Shown here: piece by piece, positions 9,012-18,327 of the stretch
Numbering within the stretch: the stretch's first letter is position 1
Layout: every line of letters begins with the position of its first letter
Source of the DNA: Pantoea sp. Mb-10
GTDB taxonomy: Bacteria > Pseudomonadota > Gammaproteobacteria > Enterobacterales > Enterobacteriaceae
Direction: 5' to 3'
Length of the DNA stretch: 64,000 nucleotides
Assembly (NCBI RefSeq): GCF_021272205.1
Contig: NZ_JAJSDX010000003.1
Location: 434,001 to 498,000, forward strand
Notes under the pieces: model-generated
Told to the model about the DNA's origin: nothing
The model's input: only the letters and a program-made list of their open reading frames with translations
Databases searched by the model: none
Program-made: the position numbers and the translations under genes

Positions 9012-10684
9012 CAGTAGCTCCAGCTGACGGAAAAGCCGAGCGTAACCGGGCTGGTTTGATACCCTTCTGGTTTTGAGAAAGGCACGCCCGCAAACAGGTC
9101 ATAACCAAACTGGCCCATCGCCCCGCGTAATCCCACCACGCCGCCTGCCAGATGGTGGCCAATGACATCGGCATCGCTGCCGCCCACTTCGCCGTAATCC
9201 GCGCCCAGATAGAGCTCCTGATTAGGCAGGGGCGTGCGCCAGGCGAGATCGTTGCGCACATACCATCCTCGGCTGGCGCTGAGATTGCGCTCGCCGTCAA
9301 AGCCACGCACCGTCCAGCGGTTGCCGATGGCAAGCTGCTCTTGCGGTGTCAGCAAGGTATTACTGGTCTGGCGCAGATACTGCACGTTGTAGCGAAACGG
9401 TTCGCCCGCGAGCGTAAACGGCACATCCAGCTGCGCGCTATATTGCAAAATCTTGCTGAGCGCCGTGGCTTCGCCAAACGCCTCTTCGGGCGCCGGAGAC
9501 GCACCAAACCAGCGCGTGCCGCGCTGATAGCTCACGCCTGCATCCAGCGTCGCCGAACCAAAATAGTGTCGATGCTGGAGCCCAGCACGCCAGCTGGCGG
9601 TGTGGCGGCGCTGCACCTCAATTTCCGTGTCGTTGATGTAGTTGCGCGACTCGCGGGCGATGACATCGAAGCTGGCCGTGGTTTTTTGCGTTCCGCTGCG
9701 ATGCAGCACGCGGCTGAGCTCGGTGGTAATGCTTTTACTTTTGCCGCTGTATTGAATGTCGCCGTTCTGGCCAGCCACCGTCTGGTGGTAGTCATAATCA
9801 TTGGCGGTCACGCCCAGCTGCCAGTAGCCAAACGGCACCGAGTAGTGACCGGTCATGTTTTGCGTACCGCGCCCGCCGCCGCTGTAAAGGTCGTGACTGC
9901 CGGAAATATAAAACAGGTCACTCAGCGACAGCGGATTGTCCAGAAAGAGCGTCATTGCGCCCTGATAGCGCCCGGTGCTTTCGGTGCCTGAATCATCCAG
10001 GCTTGCCGCCACGCGCCACATTTTTTTCTGCTGCCAACGCAGGGCAATATCACTTTCGCCGGGCTGTTCACCCGGCACGATTTCCATGTCCGCCTGAACG
10101 GTGGGCAGGCGCTGGAGGTTTTCCAGCCCTTGTTCAATGTCCCGCAGATCCAGCAGATTGCCCTTGTGGGCGGGGAAGGCGCTGTACAAGGTAAGCCAGC
10201 GGTCGCTGTCCGGCGTAAGTTTGACCTGGTGAATTGTGCCCGGCAGGATGCGCAGCCGCAGCGTGCCGCTTTTTAAATTCTGCGGCGGCGCCAGTACGCG
10301 ACTGGTGACGTAGCCGTGGTCGATCATCCGGTTTTGCAGCTGGGTCATCAGCAGATTGATGCCTTTCCCGCCTAAACACTGCCCTTGCGCTTGGTTGGCA
10401 AGGTGCTGAAGCGGAAGCCATTCGGGCATCCCCGCTTTTCCCTCTAACACGACTTGCTCGATGCGGAAACACGGATTTTCCGTGGGAAAGTGCAGCGCGC
10501 CAAAGCTGGTGGCTGGCGGCGACAGTTTTACATCCGGTGCAGGCGGCGCGAGTTTTTGTTCCAGCGCCTTTTGCTGTTCCTGCTGGCGGGTAAACTGCTC
10601 GTCACCGGGTGCGGCTAACGCAGGGAGAGCAAGAGGGGCAATAAATACGGCAAGCGTCAAACGACGCGCGTGGCTGCGGGGCAT
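9011..10684 (-). CDS. cdiB: CdiB two-partner secretion outer membrane transporter
   Basis: A 557-residue TpsB/Omp85-type transporter that would carry CdiA across the outer membrane. A signal peptide ends near ALA-A (about residue 24). It is followed by a Gln/Lys-rich linker helix region, POTRA domains (about 70-215) that recruit the TPS domain of CdiA, and a 16-strand barrel to the C-terminal Trp-Ser-Tyr. The VRGFDGE segment in the C-terminal third is the VRGY/F motif of the L6 plug loop. AGGAA lies about 8 nt before the ATG, and an AT-rich leader follows upstream. It is the first gene of the cdiB-cdiC-cdiA-cdiI operon. Confidence 0.93.
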   Translation of the reverse strand: MPRSHARRLTLAVFIAPLALPALAAPGDEQFTRQQEQQKALEQKLAPPAPDVKLSPPATSFGALHFPTENPCFRIEQVVLEGKAGMPEWLPLQHLANQAQGQCLGGKGINLLMTQLQNRMIDHGYVTSRVLAPPQNLKSGTLRLRILPGTIHQVKLTPDSDRWLTLYSAFPAHKGNLLDLRDIEQGLENLQRLPTVQADMEIVPGEQPGESDIALRWQQKKMWRVAASLDDSGTESTGRYQGAMTLFLDNPLSLSDLFYISGSHDLYSGGGRGTQNMTGHYSVPFGYWQLGVTANDYDYHQTVAGQNGDIQYSGKSKSITTELSRVLHRSGTQKTTASFDVIARESRNYINDTEIEVQRRHTASWRAGLQHRHYFGSATLDAGVSYQRGTRWFGASPAPEEAFGEATALSKILQYSAQLDVPFTLAGEPFRYNVQYLRQTSNTLLTPQEQLAIGNRWTVRGFDGERNLSASRGWYVRNDLAWRTPLPNQELYLGADYGEVGGSDADVIGHHLAGGVVGLRGAMGQFGYDLFAGVPFSKPEGYQTSPVTLGFSVSWSY

Positions 10685-10977
10685 AGTACGATTCCTTTCA
10701 TATCAATCAGCCACTATTGAATATGTTGATACATTCTTTACATAAACTTAATGTTTGGCCGGGCGAATTATGCAAATTTGTATCCAGATGAAAACCAGGA
10801 AAAATCTTAAACAGGGCCATTTTTTAATCAAGTATGAGTAGGTAAAGCGTGCTCTGGGCCGGAAAGATAAGGCATTGGACAGATAAACCTCTGGCTGAGC
10901 CGTACCTACTTAGCCGCAGGTCGGGCTGACGCCGTTCTGCTCACGCGCGGCGCATAAAAAAACCCGCCGTAGCGGGT
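10685..10977. promoter_or_regulatory. Intergenic region holding the cdi operon promoter
   Basis: This 293-bp gap lies between cdiB and the end of the type I secretion operon. The part next to cdiB (about 10690-10850) is AT-rich and should hold the cdi promoter on the minus strand, but no single -35/-10 pair stands out. The part next to 10977 carries the terminator described separately. No gene is seen. Confidence 0.45.
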
Positions 10978-10980
10978 TTA
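10954..10980 (-). terminator. Terminator of the type I secretion operon
   Basis: On the minus strand the stem AACCCGC / GCGGGTT with a four-base loop is followed by seven T. It begins inside the stop codon of the TolC-like gene and separates that operon from cdiB. Confidence 0.85.
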
Positions 10981-12756
10981 CACATTTTTGCTGGCGCCTT
11001 GCGTGAGCCAGCGGCTGAGCATACCGGCGCTGAAGTAACCTTGAATGACGGCGCTGTAGCTGTCGAAGCGGTTACTGATCTCGCTGACCTGATTATTGTA
11101 CAGGTCACTTTCCGCGCTCAGGACATCCAGCAGCGTCCGTCGCCCAAGGTGATACCACTGGTCGTAAAAATCCTGGCGAATACGATCGGACTCCACCGTT
11201 AATCCTTTATAGAGCGCGGCACGTTCCGCCATTGAGAACGCATCCTGATTGGCGGCGCGCACTTTGTTTTCCAGTTCGCGACGCTGCTCCTCCTGCTGCT
11301 GACGACTGGCATCAGCCTGTTTACGAGTCGCTAACTCCTGCGCGCGAACTGAACCGCCACGGAATAGCGGCCAGCTCACGTTCAGACCGGTCTGCCAGGC
11401 CTGCTGGCGCCCCAGGCTATCTTCGCGCGTATTTTTACTCACCGTCCAGTTGAGCTTGGGCAAGCCCGATGCGTTGATGGCTTCTGCTTCTTTCTCGACT
11501 GCGCGCGTTTCGGCACTGGCGTAGAGAATCACCGGATGCAGATCCAGCTGATTAAGTTGCTGCTGCAGCGCGCCTGGGGCCAGCAGCCATTTATCGCTGG
11601 CAGGCAGTGCCATCTGATTTCCGCCTGAGAGCCGATTGAGCGTGATTTCTACGTCACGCGCACGTGATTCAGCGCTTTCCAGATAGCTGCGCGCCTGTAA
11701 CAAACGCCCTTTTGCCTGCGTGAGTTCGCTGCGCCGCCCGGCATCAGATTGCACGATCCCGCTCAGCATATTCACCAGTTCCGTCATGCGGGCCATATAT
11801 TGCTTGCTGATCTCGATGATGTGCTGCTGCTTCGCCCACTCGATAAGCGCATTATTCACCTGCATAGCCAGCTCTTCGCGGTGCGCCTGCACCTTATATT
11901 GCGCCGAGGTAACGCGCTCTTCACGGCTTTCTATGGTATGACGGGTCTGCCCAAAATCGATTAAGTTGGTGGCCACAGACACGCTCAGAGCGGGAATATT
12001 GCTCTGATTCTCATAGTTTTTTACGCCCCCGCCAAACTCCTTGGTCGCTGAACTGGCATTCAGATCAACCTGCGGCCAGCGCTGCCCCTTGGCTTCGTCA
12101 ACGCTGGCCGCTGCCGCTTCACCTTGCGCAAGATAGGACTTCAACACCGGGTTAATACGCCAGACGATTCGGGCTGCGGTGAGGAACTGCCGCCGCAGTT
12201 CATCTTCCATAACGGTGTCGGTGGGGCGGCCGTACAGGCTAACCTGCGCACCTTCGCTGGCAGGCATTGCCGCGCGCGCGGTCTCTGCTGGCAGGGCCGC
12301 CGCGGTAGCAGGAATCTGAATGGGCGTCTCGCTCGGCGCGCTGCGGAGCGGGGTTGGAGAGACGGGCTTACTGTCCACCACGGCGCGCGCAAACGGTGCC
12401 GGGCGACGCTGCTCCTCGGTGAGGAATCCGCCCCCTACTGGCGCGGCGGCGCGCGGCGGCTGAGTCAATGGTGAAGAGGGCGATGGTAAGGTCGCGGTTG
12501 TCATCCCGGCGTTATGGCTCGCCAAAGTCGCAGGCGTGTCTGTTATAACGAACGGTTGCGCAGGTGCCACCGATTTCGCCCCAGAGGCGGCGGATGACGC
12601 GGGCGTATCCTGGCCGCTCAACGTCGCAAACAGCATAAGTTCCTGGCTATCGTTCGCCTCGGCGCTCAGGCTCGGCATCGCGGCTGTTGCGATACAGAAG
12701 GCAAGCAGCGAGAGGCGGCGCGCCCTGTAATGGCGCGTCGTATTCTTATTTTTCAT
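10978..12756 (-). CDS. TolC-family outer membrane protein of a type I secretion system (LapE-like)
   Basis: A 592-residue outer membrane efflux protein expected to form the exit duct of a type I secretion system. A signal peptide ends near SLSA-E (about residue 32). Residues about 45-180 are a Pro/Ala/Ser/Thr-rich low-complexity segment not typical of TolC. The TolC core follows (about 185-585) with the two helical repeats, including the long coiled-coil segments around AMQVNNALIEWAKQQ and SMAERAALYKG. It is the last gene of a three-gene operon, 5 nt after the HlyD-like gene. TolC-family proteins of adhesin exporters (AggA/LapE) fit better than general TolC because of the linked LapB- and LapC-like genes. 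Confidence 0.85.
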   Translation of the reverse strand: MKNKNTTRHYRARRLSLLAFCIATAAMPSLSAEANDSQELMLFATLSGQDTPASSAASGAKSVAPAQPFVITDTPATLASHNAGMTTATLPSPSSPLTQPPRAAAPVGGGFLTEEQRRPAPFARAVVDSKPVSPTPLRSAPSETPIQIPATAAALPAETARAAMPASEGAQVSLYGRPTDTVMEDELRRQFLTAARIVWRINPVLKSYLAQGEAAAASVDEAKGQRWPQVDLNASSATKEFGGGVKNYENQSNIPALSVSVATNLIDFGQTRHTIESREERVTSAQYKVQAHREELAMQVNNALIEWAKQQHIIEISKQYMARMTELVNMLSGIVQSDAGRRSELTQAKGRLLQARSYLESAESRARDVEITLNRLSGGNQMALPASDKWLLAPGALQQQLNQLDLHPVILYASAETRAVEKEAEAINASGLPKLNWTVSKNTREDSLGRQQAWQTGLNVSWPLFRGGSVRAQELATRKQADASRQQQEEQRRELENKVRAANQDAFSMAERAALYKGLTVESDRIRQDFYDQWYHLGRRTLLDVLSAESDLYNNQVSEISNRFDSYSAVIQGYFSAGMLSRWLTQGASKNV

Positions 12757-12761
12757 GACGG

Positions 12762-14003
12762 TTAACGCTCGCGGAAGGCTTCTTTGGCTTTCAGCACGGG
12801 CTTCAGCAGGTAATCAAGAATGGTTTTCTCTCCAGTACGGATTTCAACCGTGGCGATCATGCCGGGAATAATCGGCAGATCTTTGTTACCCGCATGCAGC
12901 GTGCTTTTCTCGGTGAGAATCAACACCCGGTAATAGGTGTCATCCGGTCGCCCGCTGGCGGCCTTTTGTTCGTCTTTTAAAGTATCAGGACTGATGTACT
13001 CAACGTGCCCCTCCAGCCCGCCGTAGATCGCAAAATCGTAGGCAGTGATTTTAACCTTGGCCGGCAAGCCGGGACGCAAAAAGGCAACATCGGACGGGCG
13101 AATCTTGCCCTCCACCAGCAACTGCTCTTCCAGCGGAACGATCTCCAGAATATGTTCGCCGGGCTGAATAACGCCCCCAATGGTATTGACCCGCACGTTT
13201 TTCACTGTGCCGCGCACCGGTGCGGTGATAGTGGTGCGATCCACAACGTCGGCGCGGCCAATCAGGTTTTCGCTGATCTGACTTAGCTCCAGCTCCAGCC
13301 TGGCCAATTCGGTATTGGCTTCAGACTGATAGCGGTTACGCCGCTCAATAATTTGCGCCTGAATATCATTGGCCTGTCGCTGCATGCGCAGCAGTTCAAC
13401 TTCTGACAGGAGCCCTTTTGCTGCCAGCGGTTCTGCCAGATGGATCTCCCGCATTGAGAGTGCGTAGCTGCGCTGCAGCGAGTTGATACTGTCGTTCAGC
13501 GCCCGCTTTCGCGCTTCATACGCTTTGGTCTCTTGTGAGACGACGGCGGGATCGCTTTTCACCTGCTCGTCAAACGTCAGCGGTTGCGAATAGGCTTCTG
13601 CGCGCAGGCGCGCAATACTGCCTTTGAGGCCGATAACTTTGCTCAGTCCTTCCCGATAACTGGACTCCGCACGCGTGGGGTCGATTTTTAACAGCACGTC
13701 GCCGCGGTTCACCACCGAGCCTTCGCGCACGTTCATTTCAGCGAGAATGCCGCCTTCAAGGCTCTGGATCACCTGTTCGCGGCTGCGGGAGATCACGTTG
13801 CCATCGCCTTTGGTGATCTCTTCCACGCGGGCAAAATGCGCCCAGGTCAGCCCGATAACGATGACGGCAATGATAATCCACAACACCAAACGCGATCCCG
13901 GCGTGGTTTGCGCCAGCAGTGAAGCCTGCACATCGTTCATGAATTCGCCATCGGCGGCTGACAATGGCTTTTTACGGTTACGCCCAGGCAGTAAAGCGAT
14001 CAT
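12762..14003 (-). CDS. HlyD-family membrane fusion protein (LapC-like)
   Basis: A 413-residue periplasmic adaptor of the type I exporter. It has a short cytoplasmic N-terminus, one membrane helix (about 41-60, LVLWIIIAVIVIGL), a biotinyl-lipoyl-like half (SLEGGILAEM ... GDVLLKID), a long coiled-coil hairpin (about 110-260), the second lipoyl half (TITAPVRGTVKNV) and a beta-barrel domain to the C-terminus. It joins the ABC transporter in the inner membrane to the outer membrane duct. The start codon overlaps the stop of the ABC gene by 4 nt, so the two are coupled. Confidence 0.92.
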   Translation of the reverse strand: MIALLPGRNRKKPLSAADGEFMNDVQASLLAQTTPGSRLVLWIIIAVIVIGLTWAHFARVEEITKGDGNVISRSREQVIQSLEGGILAEMNVREGSVVNRGDVLLKIDPTRAESSYREGLSKVIGLKGSIARLRAEAYSQPLTFDEQVKSDPAVVSQETKAYEARKRALNDSINSLQRSYALSMREIHLAEPLAAKGLLSEVELLRMQRQANDIQAQIIERRNRYQSEANTELARLELELSQISENLIGRADVVDRTTITAPVRGTVKNVRVNTIGGVIQPGEHILEIVPLEEQLLVEGKIRPSDVAFLRPGLPAKVKITAYDFAIYGGLEGHVEYISPDTLKDEQKAASGRPDDTYYRVLILTEKSTLHAGNKDLPIIPGMIATVEIRTGEKTILDYLLKPVLKAKEAFRER

Positions 14004-16342
14004 GCTAACGCCTCCTCAGTGGCCGCGGCTCTCGCCGCAGAGGCTGACAGCAGTGAGGCCGATGCCTGTGGGGGGCGTGTCTCTTGGGGAGACGCCGCTT
14101 TTGCCGCGCTCTCTTCTACCGGTGTTGATGGCTTCTGACGCGGCTTGCCCGCCTTGTTTTCCAGCCCTGCCAGCACCTGCGCTTTGGGGCCATCCGCCAC
14201 GATTTTGCCGTCCTCAACAACGATAATGCGGTCTACTAGCGTCAAAATGGAGGGGCGATGCGTGACGACCACTAACGTATGACCTTCGCTGGCGCGACGC
14301 AGGTGCGCCAGAAACAGGTTTTCTGTCATGCTGTCCATGGCGCTGGTCGGCTCATCCATCAGCAACACCTTGGGCCGCGTCAATAGCGTCCGGGCAAGCG
14401 ACACCAACTGACGCTGTCCGCCTGATAACGACTCGCCGCCTTCACCTACTGACAGATTAATGCCTGCCGGATGACGCGCCGCGACCTGATCCAGACCGGT
14501 GAGGTTAAGGACGCGCAGCAGTTCGCTGGCGGTGGCATCCGGACGCCCCATCATCACGTTTTCACGCAGCGTGCCGTAAAACAGGCGCGCACTCTGCCCG
14601 ACAAATCCTACGGCCTTACGCCAGTCCGCCGGATCAATCTGGTTGACATCGAGCCCATCCGCGCAGACCTGGCCTTTAACGGGCTGATACAAGCGTGCCA
14701 TCACCCGTAACAGCGTCGATTTCCCGCTGCCGATGCGGCCTAAAATCGCCACGCGTTCGCCAGCTTTAATGGTCAATGAGATGTCTTTCAAAATCTCTGG
14801 ATTGGGCGCCATTGGCGGTGCAGGATACGAAAAGCTGACCTGTTTGAGCGAAATTTCACCGGTGAGCGGTGGCGTGGTGAGATAGGTTTTGCTGCTGTCG
14901 CGATCGACCGGCATCTCCATCAAACGATTAAGCGATGTGAGGGCAGCTTTCGCCTGCTGATAGCGCACGGCCAGCCCAATCACCTGCCCTAATGGTCCCG
15001 TAGCACGGCTGGCTAGCATCACGGTGGCAATCATCGCCCCCATGGTAAAAGTGCCCGCATCAATCAGGTAAACGCCTGCCACTACCAGCATAACGGTTTG
15101 AAACTGCTGTAAGAATGTAACAACGCCCGTAGCAAGGGTGGAGTAGCGTTTGGATTTCATGCTGTTGGCAGATTGCAACGCGCTAAAGTTTTCCCAGCGG
15201 CGCTGCATGTGCGCTTCCCCGCCCACCGCTTTCAGCGTTTCCATGCCCTCGACTGATTCAATCAGCACGCCCTGTTTCAGCGAGGCGTCGCGCAGATTTT
15301 CTTTCATAATGCGGGCCAATGGCCATTGGATCAGCGCACTGACGATGACGATCAGCGGGATCATCATCATCGGGATAATCGCTAGCGGGCCGCTGATAAA
15401 GAAAATGACGCCCACGAACATCAGAATAAACGGCAGATCGGAAATCGCCGCCAGCGTGGCAGAGGCCACAAAATCGCGCACTGATTCATATTCGCGTATC
15501 TGGTTGGCGAAGGTGCCCGATGAACCGGGTTTGTGTTCCATTTGAATCGACATCGCCTGTCGGAACAGCATGCTGCCCAACACCAGATCGGCCTTTTTAC
15601 CGGCCATATCGAGCAAATGTGCGCGTACATAGCGCGTGATGGCTTCGAACACCATCGCAATAGTTACGCCGATGGCCAGCGACCAGAGCGTCACAAAGGC
15701 CTGATTCGGTACGACGCGATCGTAAACATTCATGGTGAAGAAGATACTGGCAAGCGCCAACACGTTGATTAAAACGGCGGCAATGGCCGCGCTGCGGTAG
15801 TAGCGGCGGTAGCGCCACAGCGTGGAGAATAACCAGTGGCCTTTTATCTCCGGCAGCATCTCACTGGCGCGCGCGTCGACCACAGCGGCCGGTTTCACCA
15901 TCACGGCAAAGCCTGCGTAAATGTCGTTCAGCGCTGCCAGCGGCATCTCCACCGGCTTATCGCCGATATCCGGCATGATGAGCTGGAAACGCAGTTCACG
16001 CTTGTTCTCTTCATCCGTGTGAATGCGACGCGATAAAACAATACAGCCGCCGCCATTGCTACGCAGCAAGAGCATAGGCATCAACTGCTCTGGGAGATCC
16101 TGCAGGCGACGCTCCACCATCCCGCCCGTCAGACCGGCGTTTTCCAGCGCCATCATCGCTTGCGACGGCGACAGCAGCGTTGCCTTTGGTAAGCCCGCGA
16201 CCAGCGCGTCCTCACTTTTCTCCCGCTGATAGTGTTTACATATCCATGCCACGCTTTTCAGCAGCGTGTCGTCTACTTTTGTCTCGATACGAGCGACTGA
16301 ACGCGCATCCTGCTCTACAGCATTCTGCTTGTGCTCCACCAT
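14000..16342 (-). CDS. Type I secretion ABC transporter with C39-like domain (LapB-like)
   Basis: An inner membrane permease/ATPase that powers export. From this start it has 780 residues. It contains an N-terminal C39-peptidase-like domain without an evident catalytic Cys (so probably only substrate-binding), an ABC transmembrane domain with about six helices, and a nucleotide-binding domain with Walker A GRIGSGKST, signature LSGGQRQ and Walker B VLLMDEP. A Pro/Ala/Ser-rich tail of about 55 residues follows. The frame is open to 16480, but the ATG at 16342 has AGGAG 6 nt upstream and gives a family-like N-terminus, so I prefer it. No large RTX or Ig-like adhesin gene is seen in the window, so the substrate is unknown. 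Confidence 0.9.
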   Translation of the reverse strand: MVEHKQNAVEQDARSVARIETKVDDTLLKSVAWICKHYQREKSEDALVAGLPKATLLSPSQAMMALENAGLTGGMVERRLQDLPEQLMPMLLLRSNGGGCIVLSRRIHTDEENKRELRFQLIMPDIGDKPVEMPLAALNDIYAGFAVMVKPAAVVDARASEMLPEIKGHWLFSTLWRYRRYYRSAAIAAVLINVLALASIFFTMNVYDRVVPNQAFVTLWSLAIGVTIAMVFEAITRYVRAHLLDMAGKKADLVLGSMLFRQAMSIQMEHKPGSSGTFANQIREYESVRDFVASATLAAISDLPFILMFVGVIFFISGPLAIIPMMMIPLIVIVSALIQWPLARIMKENLRDASLKQGVLIESVEGMETLKAVGGEAHMQRRWENFSALQSANSMKSKRYSTLATGVVTFLQQFQTVMLVVAGVYLIDAGTFTMGAMIATVMLASRATGPLGQVIGLAVRYQQAKAALTSLNRLMEMPVDRDSSKTYLTTPPLTGEISLKQVSFSYPAPPMAPNPEILKDISLTIKAGERVAILGRIGSGKSTLLRVMARLYQPVKGQVCADGLDVNQIDPADWRKAVGFVGQSARLFYGTLRENVMMGRPDATASELLRVLNLTGLDQVAARHPAGINLSVGEGGESLSGGQRQLVSLARTLLTRPKVLLMDEPTSAMDSMTENLFLAHLRRASEGHTLVVVTHRPSILTLVDRIIVVEDGKIVADGPKAQVLAGLENKAGKPRQKPSTPVEESAAKAASPQETRPPQASASLLSASAARAAATEEALA

Positions 16343-16633
16343 TTCCCACTCCTGTAAACTGACGAAAGCGGTAAGCCGAGGCTTACCGACGCCCTTTCTG
16401 AATGGGGAAAATTCTGTCAGATGGCAATAAAAATCCTGTCCAAGACTCGTCTCAAACGGACGCAGATAAATCTTACTCAATGCCTTCAGATAGGCGCAGG
16501 CGTAGCGCCGCGAAAAAAACGTTTCGGCAAGGACATTGAATAAAAAGAGGTACCAAACAGTCTGTCTGGCTTGCGGTGCGAAAAAAGGTGCGCCGGTGAC
16601 GCAGCGTTCCGCGGCGCTTAGCCGCGGTGACGT

Positions 16634-18058
16634 TCAGGCCACATCATTGGCCGCCGCCTGCGACGCAATTGCCGGAGAAGTTTGATTGCGGCCATTGCGC
16701 TTGGAAAGAAAGAGATGCTTGTCTGCAGCAGAAACCAGACGATTAATCACAGCCGACCACTCACGCTCCTGCCGCGCGCAGCCGCGCGCCAGCCCGATAC
16801 TGGCGGTGATGGTGACCGTGTTACCTTGGATCCAAAACTTCTCCTTGACCAGCGCATGCCGCACCGCCTCTGCCAGGTGATACAGCTGGGCATGGCTGTA
16901 GTCAAACACCACCACGACAAACTCTTCGCCGCCAAACCTGCATACCATGCCACGATTGCCCACCACGCGTTGAATCCGTCGCGCAATCTCTTCCAGCACG
17001 CTATCGCCCGCGTCGTGACCAAAATTATCATTGATGGCTTTAAAGTAATCGACGTCCAACATCATGACGCCGACCTCACGATTGTCAGAAAAAGGCTGCT
17101 GACGCAGACGCTCATACAGGCCGCAACGCGACAGAAGCTGGGTTAAGAAATCGAAATTGGCACGCAGCGCAAGGCGCTGGTTCAACTGACGGATGGCGTC
17201 CATGCTCACGGCAACCAGCAGCGGACTCAGCGCCACCGTCGCCACGCCCAAACGTGCCGAGGTGAGATGACTGATAGGCAGAAGTGCATCATCGCCCTGA
17301 ATGTTCATTACGCCGTGTGAGACCAGAACAATCTCAGTGATACCGGTCAGGAGGATCACCAAGCTGGTCAGCGGAATAGGCAGTGCGATGGCGCACCAGA
17401 TAAGTGCCGGCACGGGAAAGGTCAGGCTACCGGCCCCGCCAATCATCGCGCCCACCGTGAGGGAGAGTCCCACCGCAGCCAAAGGCAGCAACATGCGGGG
17501 ATAGCACAACGTGCGCGGCGCGGCGCTGCGTAGCGGCGGTGCCAGCAGCACCGGCAGCAGCATCAGGGAGGTCGAAAACTGTTCGCTGAACCAGTCACCC
17601 CAAGCCATGAAGAAGCGCGTATTGAAATCAATGTCCTGCGCCCACGCCCCCCAGGTTGCACAGGCAGCGGCCCCGCACAGACAGGCTGGGAAGATCCGCA
17701 TGGCGTTAAACACCTGGCTGTTTGCGCCTGGAGGCTGCAGATGGCGAATCAGTACGCTGACGCAGACCAGGATAAACAAGATGTTGGCAAAATTAACCGT
17801 CACCGCCGGCAGCGCCCAACCGGAAAACACCGTGTCGTTGACGATCATTGCGGCAAAGCAAACCAGATAACAGGAGAACGCGTGCAGAAAAGGATGACGC
17901 AGCATTAATCCGGCAATAATGGCGTTCACCGGCCAAAATAGGGAGAGCTCCTGAGGCACACGCAGGTGACTGCCAATAAAACAGAAAAAAAACGTTATCA
18001 GAAACAGCGATAGCGTGTTCTTTGAGGTGCTTTTTTCGTCAAACAGTGTAACGCGCAT
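16634..18058 (-). CDS. Membrane diguanylate cyclase, MASE1-GGDEF
   Basis: A 474-residue enzyme predicted to make cyclic di-GMP from two GTP. About eight membrane helices form a MASE1-like sensor (residues 15-300, with LFWPVNAIIAGLML). A GGDEF domain follows (about 315-460) with an intact GGEEF active site at 376-380 and the substrate-binding DVDYFKAINDNFGHDAGD segment. The RxxD inhibitory I-site expected just before it is not present, so product inhibition may be weak. It is downstream of nothing obvious and upstream of the type I exporter on the same strand with a 290-bp gap. Cyclic di-GMP commonly controls LapA/SiiE/BapA-type adhesin systems, so a functional link is possible. Confidence 0.88.
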   Translation of the reverse strand: MRVTLFDEKSTSKNTLSLFLITFFFCFIGSHLRVPQELSLFWPVNAIIAGLMLRHPFLHAFSCYLVCFAAMIVNDTVFSGWALPAVTVNFANILFILVCVSVLIRHLQPPGANSQVFNAMRIFPACLCGAAACATWGAWAQDIDFNTRFFMAWGDWFSEQFSTSLMLLPVLLAPPLRSAAPRTLCYPRMLLPLAAVGLSLTVGAMIGGAGSLTFPVPALIWCAIALPIPLTSLVILLTGITEIVLVSHGVMNIQGDDALLPISHLTSARLGVATVALSPLLVAVSMDAIRQLNQRLALRANFDFLTQLLSRCGLYERLRQQPFSDNREVGVMMLDVDYFKAINDNFGHDAGDSVLEEIARRIQRVVGNRGMVCRFGGEEFVVVVFDYSHAQLYHLAEAVRHALVKEKFWIQGNTVTITASIGLARGCARQEREWSAVINRLVSAADKHLFLSKRNGRNQTSPAIASQAAANDVA

Positions 18059-18262
18059 ACGTCTGAACCCTGTAACCTGGAGATCCGTGCTCTTGCGCCT
18101 TGCGGCATAGTGCAGATCATTAGAGCTGAAAACCCGAGTAATGATCTTGCGAATAAAACAGCGTTCGTTGTGTTGCTCTTCGACTGGGACGCTAACCTCT
18201 CGCCACGGTCGCGTTCGCGCAGCGACACGGCAAAACAGCGTGGCGTATTATGCCCTGCAAAT

Positions 18263-18300
18263 AAAAAAATCGGATATCCGAGATATCCGATTTTTTTTTA
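18263..18300 (-). terminator. Terminator after the sulP-family gene
   Basis: A perfect 9-bp stem TCGGATATC / GATATCCGA with a three-base loop is flanked by A and T runs on both sides, so it can terminate in either direction. It lies 28 nt beyond the stop of the SulP gene on the minus strand. Confidence 0.85.
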
Positions 18301-18327
18301 TGCGTTGCGGCAGTAACTGCGTCGCAC

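Noticed and set aside
14000-16480. The longer 826-residue start for the ABC transporter
   Set aside because: The ATG at 16342 has a strong AGGAG and gives a family-like N-terminus; the extra 46 residues look like translated leader.
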